64,000 nucleotides of DNA from an uncultured Pelagibacteraceae bacterium (GTDB lineage Bacteria > Pseudomonadota > Alphaproteobacteria > Pelagibacterales > Pelagibacteraceae): the NCBI GenBank assembly GCA_902591695.1, contig CACJBQ010000002.1:37926-101925 (forward strand), written 5' to 3'. Below, piece after piece: positions 7,656-14,647 of this stretch (position 1 is the stretch's first letter; every line of letters begins with the position of its first letter). The position numbers and the translations under genes are program-made. The notes beneath the pieces are model-generated. The model saw only the letters and a program-made list of their open reading frames with translations. It made no database searches and had not been told where the DNA came from.

Positions 7656-9671
7656 ATGATTAAACCGAATTACAGACCAGATATAGATGGTCTAAGAGCT
7701 TTAGCTGTTCTATCAGTCGTACTTTATCATGCAAAATTTGAAGCTTTTGGTTCTATTATATTTCAAGGTGGTTATATTGGTGTTGATATTTTTTTTGTCA
7801 TTTCTGGTTTTTTAATAACTAGACTTATTTTGTTTGAAAAGTTAACTTTAAGAAGATTTTCTTTTATTAATTTTTACGAAAGAAGATTGAGACGACTACT
7901 ACCTGTATTACTAATTGTAGTTATATCAATTTATCCATTTGTAACTTATTTTTACCTACCAATTGATTTTAATAATTTTGTAAATTCAATAAATTATACA
8001 TTGATTTTTATATCAAATTTCTTTTTTCACTATTCGGGAATAGAATATGGCGGAACTTCAAGTCTACTAAAGCCTCTTTTGCATACTTGGTCTTTATCTG
8101 TTGAGGAACAATTTTATATATTCTTTTCAGTTATTTTTGTAGCTCTTTTAAATTTTAAAAAACAAATTTTGTTTTTTTTTATTTTTATAGGAATTATTTT
8201 AAGTTTACTTGCCTCCACTTATTTAGCGAATAATCATCCCTCTTTTAATTTCTATATGATAGTCTCTAGAATTTGGGAGTTATTGGTAGGAACACTAATT
8301 GCTTTATATTTTTTTTATTCAAAAAAAAATTTTTTTTCTAATCATAGTAAAAAATTTGGAATATTTGGTTTAGGTTTAATAATATTTTCAATTTTTTTTT
8401 TCAACGAAAATACAAAACATCCTTCAATAATTACTTTATTACCAATAATAGGAACTTCACTTGTTATATTATTTTGTGAAAAAGAAAATATTATAACCAA
8501 AATTTTATCAAACAAAAATTTAGTTTTTTTAGGTTTGATATCCTACTCTCTATATTTGTGGCACTACCCTATATTTGCAATTGCTAGATATAACGATGTA
8601 TTTGAAAGCAATTTTATTAAACTTTCATTAATTTTTTTAAGCTTAATTCTGTCAATAATTAGTTTTTATTTTATAGAAAAAAAATTTAGAAATTTGAAAC
8701 TAATTTCACGGAAAAAATTTTATATATTTCTTGCTCTTATGTTGTTGATAATTTTGGGTGCTTTTAATTATACTTTAAATTATAAAATTAAAAACTTGCC
8801 AAAAGATTTAGTCAGTTTTGATTATAGGCCATGGCAAAAGTTAAGAAATGATAATTTAATAATTTGTCATAATAATCAAAATTTTTGCAAATTTATAAAA
8901 AAAAAGGAATATCCAAATATTTATATCTTAGGAGATAGCCATGCCTCTGTATTGATGAGTGGGATTAAAAAAGATTTTGTAGATAAGAAAAACTTTAATT
9001 TAATTACTACCACCTCAAGCTGTTTTGGTATGCCGAATTTTAATTTTGTTAAAGGTGATCAGATCATTCAGGAGCCTTGTAATAGTCAACATTATGAAAA
9101 TATTCTGAAAACAATCTCAGCAACAAACAACAATATAATAATAATAAATGCTAGATTTCCATTATACCTATCTAATGGTGAATATTTTGACAATAAGCAA
9201 GGAGATATTGAAGCAAATGGAGAAACATTCTATCAATTAAAAAGTATTGATAAAAATATTTCAATTGAACAAGGTTATATAAATTTCTTTAATAAATTGA
9301 ATAAGATTTCAAAAAAAGTAATAGTTGTTTATCCTGTTCCTGAAGTTGGCTTTAACGTTCCTAGAAGAATTCTGAATTTAATGAAAGAAAAAAAATTAAA
9401 AAATTTAAATAATGCTAAAAGTATAAAAAATTTGAGTACAAGCTATGAGGTCTATATAAATCGAACTAAAGATTCTTTTGATTTACTAAATAAATTAAAT
9501 GATAACATTGGCAAAATTTATCCTCACAAAATTTTTTGTGATAAAAAAAGATGTTTTACAATTTTAAATAATCAAATTCTATATTCAGATAGCAACCACT
9601 TATCTTTGTCTGGAAGCAAGTTGATAAATGAAAAAATTATAAATGAAATTAAAAAAATTAATTTTGAATAA
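7656..9671 (+). CDS. OafA/YrhL-type acyltransferase with C-terminal SGNH domain
   Basis: Predicted O-acetylase of surface polysaccharide. Residues 1-380 form the acyltransferase-3 membrane domain: YRPDIDGLRALAVLSVVLYH with the essential His25, then FFVISGFLIT, the RRLRRLLP segment and HTWSLSVEEQFY. Residues about 420-671 form an SGNH/GDSL esterase-like domain with GDSH near residue 427 and the DxxH pair as SDSNH near residue 643. This two-domain form typically adds acetyl groups to O-antigen or peptidoglycan sugars in the periplasm. A TATAAA six bases before the ATG could be its -10 box. The specific sugar is unknown. Confidence 0.9.
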   Translation: MIKPNYRPDIDGLRALAVLSVVLYHAKFEAFGSIIFQGGYIGVDIFFVISGFLITRLILFEKLTLRRFSFINFYERRLRRLLPVLLIVVISIYPFVTYFYLPIDFNNFVNSINYTLIFISNFFFHYSGIEYGGTSSLLKPLLHTWSLSVEEQFYIFFSVIFVALLNFKKQILFFFIFIGIILSLLASTYLANNHPSFNFYMIVSRIWELLVGTLIALYFFYSKKNFFSNHSKKFGIFGLGLIIFSIFFFNENTKHPSIITLLPIIGTSLVILFCEKENIITKILSNKNLVFLGLISYSLYLWHYPIFAIARYNDVFESNFIKLSLIFLSLILSIISFYFIEKKFRNLKLISRKKFYIFLALMLLIILGAFNYTLNYKIKNLPKDLVSFDYRPWQKLRNDNLIICHNNQNFCKFIKKKEYPNIYILGDSHASVLMSGIKKDFVDKKNFNLITTTSSCFGMPNFNFVKGDQIIQEPCNSQHYENILKTISATNNNIIIINARFPLYLSNGEYFDNKQGDIEANGETFYQLKSIDKNISIEQGYINFFNKLNKISKKVIVVYPVPEVGFNVPRRILNLMKEKKLKNLNNAKSIKNLSTSYEVYINRTKDSFDLLNKLNDNIGKIYPHKIFCDKKRCFTILNNQILYSDSNHLSLSGSKLINEKIINEIKKINFE

Positions 9672-9746
9672 ATTTCAAAATCATCAAAAAATATTAATAC
9701 ATTAGAAGTGGATGTGGGAAATCCTGAAAAAGTAACAAGAAAATAA
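9672..9746 (+). pseudogene. Possible gene remnant (24-codon orphan C-terminal tail)
   Basis: Directly after the acyltransferase stop, the same frame stays open for 24 codons ending in LEVDVGNPEKVTRK and TAA. The residue composition is less Lys/Asn/Ile-biased than random translations of this DNA and looks coding. There is no start codon in it. It could be the leftover end of a core gene cut by the neighbouring island, or the result of a stop mutation lengthening the intergenic tail. Weak evidence. Confidence 0.25.
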
Positions 9747-9751
9747 AAAAA

Positions 9752-10450
9752 TTAAATACTAAATTTTGATTTTTTACTATCAACCAAAAAGGCTTTGACT
9801 GTTTCGACAGTTAATTGATTAAATGATTTTCCAAATTTCTCTATTTTTTCAATTAGAGATGGGGGTATAGTAATTATATGACAACCTAATTGCTTAGCTT
9901 GTAAATAATTGTAAGGCTCTCGAGTACTGGCCCATAAAATTTGTACATTTTTAAATTTCTTAGCTAATTTTATGCTATTAATAAATTCGGGTATTGGATC
10001 CTTGCCCGTATCTCCAGCCCTACCTGCAAATATTGATATTATGACTTTTGTGTCTTTATTGATTACTTTAAGTATTTTTTTTGTTTGTTTTGCTGTGTAT
10101 ACAGCAGTTATATTTAATTTAATATTGTTAGAATTTAGTTCTTTGATTACATTCCCTGAAAACTTATTTTTTGAGTTAACCACTGGGACCTTAACGTATA
10201 CATTTTTTCCCCAAGAATTAATTTTTTTTCCCTGCTCAATCATTAATTTTTGATTATCAGCAAAAACTTCTAAAGAAATAGGTTTATTTTTACAAACTTT
10301 AAGTATTTGTTTACAATATGACATGTAATCTTTTGCACCAGCTTTCCTCATTAGGCTAGGATTAGTTGTAAATCCTTTTACAATTGACTTACTATTAAAT
10401 TTTTTAATTAAAGAAACATCTGCAATATCACAAAAAATTTTTGTATTCAT
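9752..10450 (-). CDS. tal: Transaldolase, small TalC/MipB type
   Basis: Pentose-phosphate enzyme moving a dihydroxyacetone unit between sugar phosphates through a Schiff base. The 232-residue length marks it as the short TalC/fructose-6-phosphate-aldolase-like subfamily. Visible features are FCDIADVSLI, GFTTNPSLM (residues 26-34), ISLEVFAD, the Schiff-base lysine Lys87 in VYVKVPV, LNITAVYTAKQ, ISIFAGRAGDTGKDP and ILWASTREPYN. True transaldolase is favoured over fructose-6-phosphate aldolase on frequency in alphaproteobacteria, not on a decisive residue. It starts five bases after pntB and ends the 5S-rpmJ-cox4-pnt unit. Confidence 0.88.
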   Translation of the reverse strand: MNTKIFCDIADVSLIKKFNSKSIVKGFTTNPSLMRKAGAKDYMSYCKQILKVCKNKPISLEVFADNQKLMIEQGKKINSWGKNVYVKVPVVNSKNKFSGNVIKELNSNNIKLNITAVYTAKQTKKILKVINKDTKVIISIFAGRAGDTGKDPIPEFINSIKLAKKFKNVQILWASTREPYNYLQAKQLGCHIITIPPSLIEKIEKFGKSFNQLTVETVKAFLVDSKKSKFSI

Positions 10451-10455
10451 AAGTT

Positions 10456-11850
10456 CTACAAATTCTTTGTAATATCTTCTGTCATTTTTTTTGCGTCAGC
10501 AAACAACATTAGTGTATTTTCTTTGTAGAACAAATCATTATCTATTCCCGCATATCCTGGTGATAAACTTCTTTTTACAAATAATACTGACTTACATTTT
10601 TCTACATCTAAAACTGGCATTCCATAAATTGGACTCTGCGGATCTGTTTTTGCAACAGGATTAGTTACATCGTTTGCACCAATAACAAAAGCAACATCTG
10701 CATTCGCAAAATCATTATTAATTTCCTCTAATTCAAAAACTTCATCATATGGAACATTAGCCTCTGCTAACAAAACATTCATATGTCCAGGCATTCTTCC
10801 TGCTACTGGGTGTATCGCATAAGATACTTTTATATCATTCTTCTTTAATGTATCTACCATTTCTCTCAAAGCGTGTTGTGCTTGTGCTACTGCCATTCCA
10901 TATCCTGGGACGATTATAACTGAGGAAGCATTTTTCATTAGAAAAGCCGCATCATCTGCATTACCACTTTTTACAGGTCTCTGTTCTTTATTCTGATTAC
11001 TAGCAGTTTGATCTGTAGCACCAAAACCACCTAATATTACATTAAAGAATGATCTATTCATTCCTTTACACATTATATATGAGAGTATTGCACCAGATGA
11101 TCCAACTAGTGCTCCTGTAATAATTAAGGCAGTGTTTTCCAAAGTGAACCCAATTCCAGCTGCGGCCCAACCTGAATAAGAGTTCAACATTGATATTACA
11201 ACTGGCATATCTGCACCACCAATAGGAATAATAATTAAGAATCCAATTAAAAAAGAAATAGCAATTAATATCCAAAACAAATTAGATGATTGTGTTGAAC
11301 AAAGATAAATTGTTAAAATCACAATCAAAATTAACAACAACGCATTTAATAAATGTTGACCTTTAAAAGTTATTGGTGCACCTGACATTATTCCTTGTAA
11401 TTTTAAGAATGCTATTACAGATCCAGAAAAAGTTATTGCACCTACTGCTGCTCCAATTGCCATTTCAATTAAACTTGCAAGTTTAATATTTCCAGGTGCT
11501 CCAAGATTAAATGCAGATGGATTAATAAATGCAGAGATTGCAACAAATACAGCTGCTAAACCAACTAAACTATGAAAGCCTGCAACTAATTCTGGCATTG
11601 CAGTCATTGGGATACGATACGCTATAAATGCTCCAAGACTCCCACCAATAGCTAAAAATATTAAAACATAGATAAATCCAGAACTAAAATTACCAACTGA
11701 CAGAAATGTAACTGTTACAGCAATAACCATTCCAATTATTCCAAATAAATTTCCTTGTCTTGAAGTTTCAGGAGAAGACAAACCTCGTAAAGCTAAAATA
11801 AATAATACTCCAGATACTAAATATAAAATTGCAGATAAATTTGCAGACAT
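10456..11850 (-). CDS. pntB: NAD(P) transhydrogenase subunit beta
   Basis: Proton-translocating transhydrogenase subunit in the inner membrane; the complex uses proton motive force to reduce NADP+ with NADH. The first 270 residues hold about nine membrane segments rich in Gly/Ala/Ile. The C-terminal 180 residues are the NADP(H)-binding domain III, with VPGYGMAVAQAQHALREM, HPVAGRMPGHMNVLLAEA, GANDVTNPVA and the terminal KRSLSPGYAGIDN. The 464-residue length is normal. The gene is transcribed leftward three bases after pntAB. Confidence 0.97.
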   Translation of the reverse strand: MSANLSAILYLVSGVLFILALRGLSSPETSRQGNLFGIIGMVIAVTVTFLSVGNFSSGFIYVLIFLAIGGSLGAFIAYRIPMTAMPELVAGFHSLVGLAAVFVAISAFINPSAFNLGAPGNIKLASLIEMAIGAAVGAITFSGSVIAFLKLQGIMSGAPITFKGQHLLNALLLILIVILTIYLCSTQSSNLFWILIAISFLIGFLIIIPIGGADMPVVISMLNSYSGWAAAGIGFTLENTALIITGALVGSSGAILSYIMCKGMNRSFFNVILGGFGATDQTASNQNKEQRPVKSGNADDAAFLMKNASSVIIVPGYGMAVAQAQHALREMVDTLKKNDIKVSYAIHPVAGRMPGHMNVLLAEANVPYDEVFELEEINNDFANADVAFVIGANDVTNPVAKTDPQSPIYGMPVLDVEKCKSVLFVKRSLSPGYAGIDNDLFYKENTLMLFADAKKMTEDITKNL

Positions 11851-11853
11851 TAA

Positions 11854-12162
11854 TTATTTATCCTTTTTCTTTTTTTTATACATTGCTAACATTCTTTGGG
11901 TGACTAAAAATCCACCAAAAATATTAACAGCTGCTAAAATAATTGCTAAAAATCCATAAATACTAGATGATGAAAAAACTACTCCATCGCTTCCAGACAA
12001 GGCTGCAATTATCGCACCTACGATGATTACTGAAGAAATTGCATTCGTGACTGACATTAACGGAGTATGTAAAGAGGGTGTTACGCTCCACACAACATAG
12101 TAACCAACAAATATTGATAATATAAATATACTCAATCTGAATATAAAAGGGTCAATTTCCAT
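11854..12162 (-). CDS. pntAB: NAD(P) transhydrogenase subunit alpha part 2
   Basis: Small membrane subunit of the three-polypeptide transhydrogenase found in alphaproteobacteria, corresponding to the C-terminal membrane part of E. coli PntA. The protein of 102 residues has three to four hydrophobic helices, the conserved stretch VTPSLHTPLMSVTNAISS (residues about 27-44) and GGFLVTQRMLAMY near the end. It lies between pntAA and pntB with gaps of four and three bases, indicating translational coupling and fixed stoichiometry. Confidence 0.96.
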   Translation of the reverse strand: MEIDPFIFRLSIFILSIFVGYYVVWSVTPSLHTPLMSVTNAISSVIIVGAIIAALSGSDGVVFSSSSIYGFLAIILAAVNIFGGFLVTQRMLAMYKKKKKDK

Positions 12163-12166
12163 AATT

Positions 12167-13255
12167 CTACTTGATAAGTGTTTTCTCTATTATTTCATCT
12201 TCTAAATTAATATTTAATTTCTTATTTTCTTTATCATATAAATTAGAGATAAAATTAAATACATTTTTAGCATATAAATTAGAAGCTGATATAGGTAATT
12301 TATTTAATATATTTGCCTCACCTAAAATTTTAACACCATTTTTTTCAACAATTTTATCAACCTCCGTAAATACAGTATTTCCTCCTTGAACTGCTGCTAA
12401 GTCATAAATGACTGAACCTGGTTGTAAATTTTTAAACATTTCCTCTTTAATTATCTTTGGGGCTTCTCTACCTGGGATTAAAGCAGTGCATATTATTATA
12501 TCAATTTTTTTTAATGTTTCTGAAAGTACTTCTTCTTGTTTTTTTTTAAATTCATCTGATGCTTCTTTTGCATAACCACCCTCAGTTTCTAAATTCTCAG
12601 ATCCTTCAACTGTAAGAAATTTTCCTCCTAAACTCTCAACTTGTTCTTTTGAGGCCATCCTTACATCTGTTGCAAATACTACAGCTCCCATTCTTTTAGC
12701 GGTTGCAATAGCTTGTAATCCGGCAACTCCGGCTCCAACTACTAATACTTTTGCTGCAGGTATTGTTCCTGCTGCAGTCATCATCATTGGAATTGCTCTT
12801 TCATAAATTTGGAAAGCTTCTACCACCGCCTTGTAACCAGCAAGGTTAGCTTGTGATGATAAAATATCCATTGATTGCGCTCTTGTGATTCTTGGTAACA
12901 ACTCCAAAGAAAAACAATTTATTTTCTTTGATTTTAAATTCTCTAATTTTTCTTTATTTACAAAAGCGTTTAATGAGCCAATTAAAGTTTGGTTTTCATT
13001 AAAAAATGATAACTTTTCCTCAACAGGTAGTCCTAATTGAATAAAAATCTCAGAATTTTTAATTATTTCTTCTTCATTATCTGAAAAACTAACTCCTAAG
13101 TTTTTATATTCTTCGTCAGTAAAACCTAAATAATTTCCATAATTATTTGGTAAATTTAAATTAAATCCTAAACTAATATATTTTTTTGCAATTTCTGGGG
13201 TAATCGCTATTCGCTTTTCAATATCTCTATTTTCTGAAATTGAAGCTAAATTCAT
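12167..13255 (-). CDS. pntAA: NAD(P) transhydrogenase subunit alpha part 1
   Basis: Soluble NAD(H)-binding domain I of transhydrogenase, related to alanine dehydrogenase. The 362-residue protein shows ENRDIEKRIAITPE at its N-terminus, the catalytic-region RITRAQSMDILSSQANLAGY (residues about 123-142), the Rossmann loop VLVVGAGVAGLQAIATAKRMGA near residue 170 and DLAAVQGGN. It follows the small cytochrome oxidase subunit gene after 20 bases on the same strand and heads pntAA-AB-B-tal. No separate promoter is obvious in those 20 bases. Confidence 0.97.
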   Translation of the reverse strand: MNLASISENRDIEKRIAITPEIAKKYISLGFNLNLPNNYGNYLGFTDEEYKNLGVSFSDNEEEIIKNSEIFIQLGLPVEEKLSFFNENQTLIGSLNAFVNKEKLENLKSKKINCFSLELLPRITRAQSMDILSSQANLAGYKAVVEAFQIYERAIPMMMTAAGTIPAAKVLVVGAGVAGLQAIATAKRMGAVVFATDVRMASKEQVESLGGKFLTVEGSENLETEGGYAKEASDEFKKKQEEVLSETLKKIDIIICTALIPGREAPKIIKEEMFKNLQPGSVIYDLAAVQGGNTVFTEVDKIVEKNGVKILGEANILNKLPISASNLYAKNVFNFISNLYDKENKKLNINLEDEIIEKTLIK

Positions 13256-13275
13256 AATAAAAATAAATCAAAATA

Positions 13276-13386
13276 CTATAAAAGAAATATCGCCATTAAA
13301 ACTAAAACTGAGATTACTGCGACAGTTCCCCACAAAACAAATTTTGTAAAGTTATTCCAAGTATTTTTATGGTTTTCATTATCCAT
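13276..13386 (-). CDS. aa3-type cytochrome c oxidase subunit IV
   Basis: A 36-residue single-span membrane peptide matching the short bacterial aa3 oxidase subunit IV family. The sequence NHKNTWNNFTKFVLWGT is followed by the membrane helix VAVISVLVLMAIFLL. The WGT step before the helix and the LMAIFL ending are the family pattern. In Paracoccus-type oxidases this peptide packs against the catalytic subunits but is dispensable. It lies 4 bases after rpmJ and 20 bases before pntAA, away from the main oxidase genes. Confidence 0.85.
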   Translation of the reverse strand: MDNENHKNTWNNFTKFVLWGTVAVISVLVLMAIFLL

Positions 13387-13390
13387 AAAA

Positions 13391-13516
13391 TTACTTTTGC
13401 CTTGCTTTAAACTTTGGATTAGTTTTGTTAATTATGTAAACTCTTCCTCTTCTTCTAACTAACTTTGAATTGAGGTCTCTTTTTTTTATTGATTTTAATG
13501 AGCTTTTTATTTTCAT
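13391..13516 (-). CDS. rpmJ: 50S ribosomal protein L36 (zinc-free type)
   Basis: Large-subunit protein bL36, 41 residues: [16 protein letters not shown], then [20 protein letters not shown]. The [12 protein letters not shown] core is diagnostic. The CxxC and CxxxxH zinc ligands are absent, as in other alphaproteobacterial L36. Its ATG lies only about nine bases beyond the 3' end of the 5S rRNA gene, with no visible Shine-Dalgarno sequence or terminator between them, so it probably shares the 5S transcript. Confidence 0.94.
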   Translation of the reverse strand: MKIKSSLKSIKKRDLNSKLVRRRGRVYIINKTNPKFKARQK

Positions 13517-13525
13517 AATTTTTTA

Positions 13526-13639
13526 GCCGGCGATGACCTACTCTTCCATGTCTTAAGACAAAGTACCATCGGCGCAGTAAGGCTTGACTTCCGAGTTCGG
13601 AATGGGATCGGGTATAACACCTACGCAATAATCACCGGC
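13526..13639 (-). rRNA. rrf: 5S ribosomal RNA, isolated from 16S-23S
   Basis: The minus strand contains the 5S core CCCGATCCCATTCCGAACTC followed by GGAAGTCAAG, and the ends pair as GCCGGTGA with TCATCGCCGGC to form helix I. The length is about 114 bases; the ends are set from helix I and may shift by a base or two. No 23S sequence is adjacent: the upstream side is 83 bases of spacer followed by sugar-nucleotide genes. In Pelagibacter the 5S gene is known to be separated from 23S by hypervariable region 2, which this matches. Confidence 0.95.
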
Positions 13640-13645
13640 GAAAGT

Positions 13646-13673
13646 CTTATATAATAATTTATGTCTTTGTAAA
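13646..13673 (-). promoter_or_regulatory. Promoter of the displaced 5S rRNA gene
   Basis: On the minus strand TTTACA (13673-13668), a 16-base spacer and TATAAG (13651-13646) precede the mature 5S 5' end at 13639 by six bases, so transcription would begin essentially at the mature end. A 5S gene cut off from the 23S operon needs its own promoter, and this supplies one. The rest of the 83-base spacer, up to 13722, shows nothing else recognisable. Confidence 0.6.
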
Positions 13674-13722
13674 GGATCAATTTACTCTAAAATTCTGAAT
13701 TTTTAGCTACAAATAATTAGAT

Positions 13723-14604
13723 TTAATTTTTTCTGATAAAATCATTAATGTAATCTTTTATTTTTATCTTTCCATATTTTCTGTGTACTTTATTTGAAAG
13801 ACTCATTTTTGCTAAAGCTGAAGCGTATCTCTCACCCAGTCTTCTAGGCAAAAATTTAATTTCACATTTAAATAATTTTGCAATTTCAATAATTGAGAAT
13901 TCTTTATTGCTAGAAATGCTGTAATGTCTATTTTTATTTTGTTTCCAAGCTAAATAACAAATTTCTATTGTGTCTTTTATATGTGTAAATCTTCTTGTTT
14001 GTGTTCCTGGTTTAACAACTGGCAAAGGTTTGTTGTCTAAATAAGCTTTTTCAAAAATACCAATAACTGTGGCCATGTCACCAGAGCAAATTTGGTTTTT
14101 ACCATAGACGTTATAAAAATATACAACTTCATATTTAAAATTATACCATTTTTTTAAATTTTCTAACATTTCTAAATTTTTTGCTTTTGAAAAAGCATAT
14201 GGTGATAGATTCTTATCATTTCCATTGTTTCCCAAACTTGCAGAAGTTGCTGAATAAATTAATTTTATTTTATTTTTCATGCAAAAACTAAAAACTTCAT
14301 GAGTACCAATAGTGTTTGAGTCTATACATTCATTCAATTTTAGAAAGCTTTGATAAATTCTAGCAAATTCACCAAAATGAAAAACAGTATTAATTTTTTT
14401 TTTATACTTTTTTAATATTTTTGAAATTAATTTTGTATTCCCTTTTATATATTTAACTCTTTTATTTTTTATATGATTTTTTTTTAAACCTGTAGAATAA
14501 TTATCTAAACTAATAATATTGAATTTAGATCTTAAAAGAATTAATTCGATTAAATTTGAACCAACAAATCCTGCTCCACCAGTAACTAAAACGTAATTTT
14601 TCAT
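13723..14604 (-). CDS. NAD-dependent nucleotide-sugar epimerase (GalE-like SDR)
   Basis: Extended short-chain dehydrogenase acting on a nucleotide sugar, most like UDP-glucose 4-epimerases. The Rossmann motif VTGGAGFVGSN is at residues 7-17, the catalytic YxxxK is YAFSK near residue 136, and YNVYGKNQ follows in the substrate-binding region. The 293-residue length is short for GalE (about 330), which leaves room for other epimerase or dehydratase specificities. It is the first gene of the variable region next to the 5S gene and diverges from the membrane protein gene at 14648. Confidence 0.78.
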   Translation of the reverse strand: MKNYVLVTGGAGFVGSNLIELILLRSKFNIISLDNYSTGLKKNHIKNKRVKYIKGNTKLISKILKKYKKKINTVFHFGEFARIYQSFLKLNECIDSNTIGTHEVFSFCMKNKIKLIYSATSASLGNNGNDKNLSPYAFSKAKNLEMLENLKKWYNFKYEVVYFYNVYGKNQICSGDMATVIGIFEKAYLDNKPLPVVKPGTQTRRFTHIKDTIEICYLAWKQNKNRHYSISSNKEFSIIEIAKLFKCEIKFLPRRLGERYASALAKMSLSNKVHRKYGKIKIKDYINDFIRKN

Positions 14605-14647
14605 TTATCTAATTTTGAATTTGTATATAAAAATATAAATTAAATCT

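Larger units (their letters stand above)
5935..9671. other. Two-gene surface-modification island beside tRNA-fMet
   Basis: Between the tRNA-fMet gene and the tal-pnt core block lie two diverging accessory genes, a GT-C-like membrane protein and an OafA-type acyltransferase, followed by an orphan coding-like tail at 9672-9746. No integrase and no direct repeat of the tRNA 3' end were seen at 9672-9751, so a classical tRNA-targeted integration is not shown. Island status is inferred from gene content and position. Confidence 0.45.

Noticed and set aside
9972..10253. Open frame of 93 codons on the plus strand inside tal
   Set aside because: Shadow of the conserved transaldolase on the other strand; the product is a hydrophobic artefact of AT-rich codons.
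11066..11275. Open frame of 69 codons on the minus strand inside pntB
   Set aside because: Same strand but another frame than pntB, whose membrane helices are well conserved here; aromatic-rich nonsense composition.
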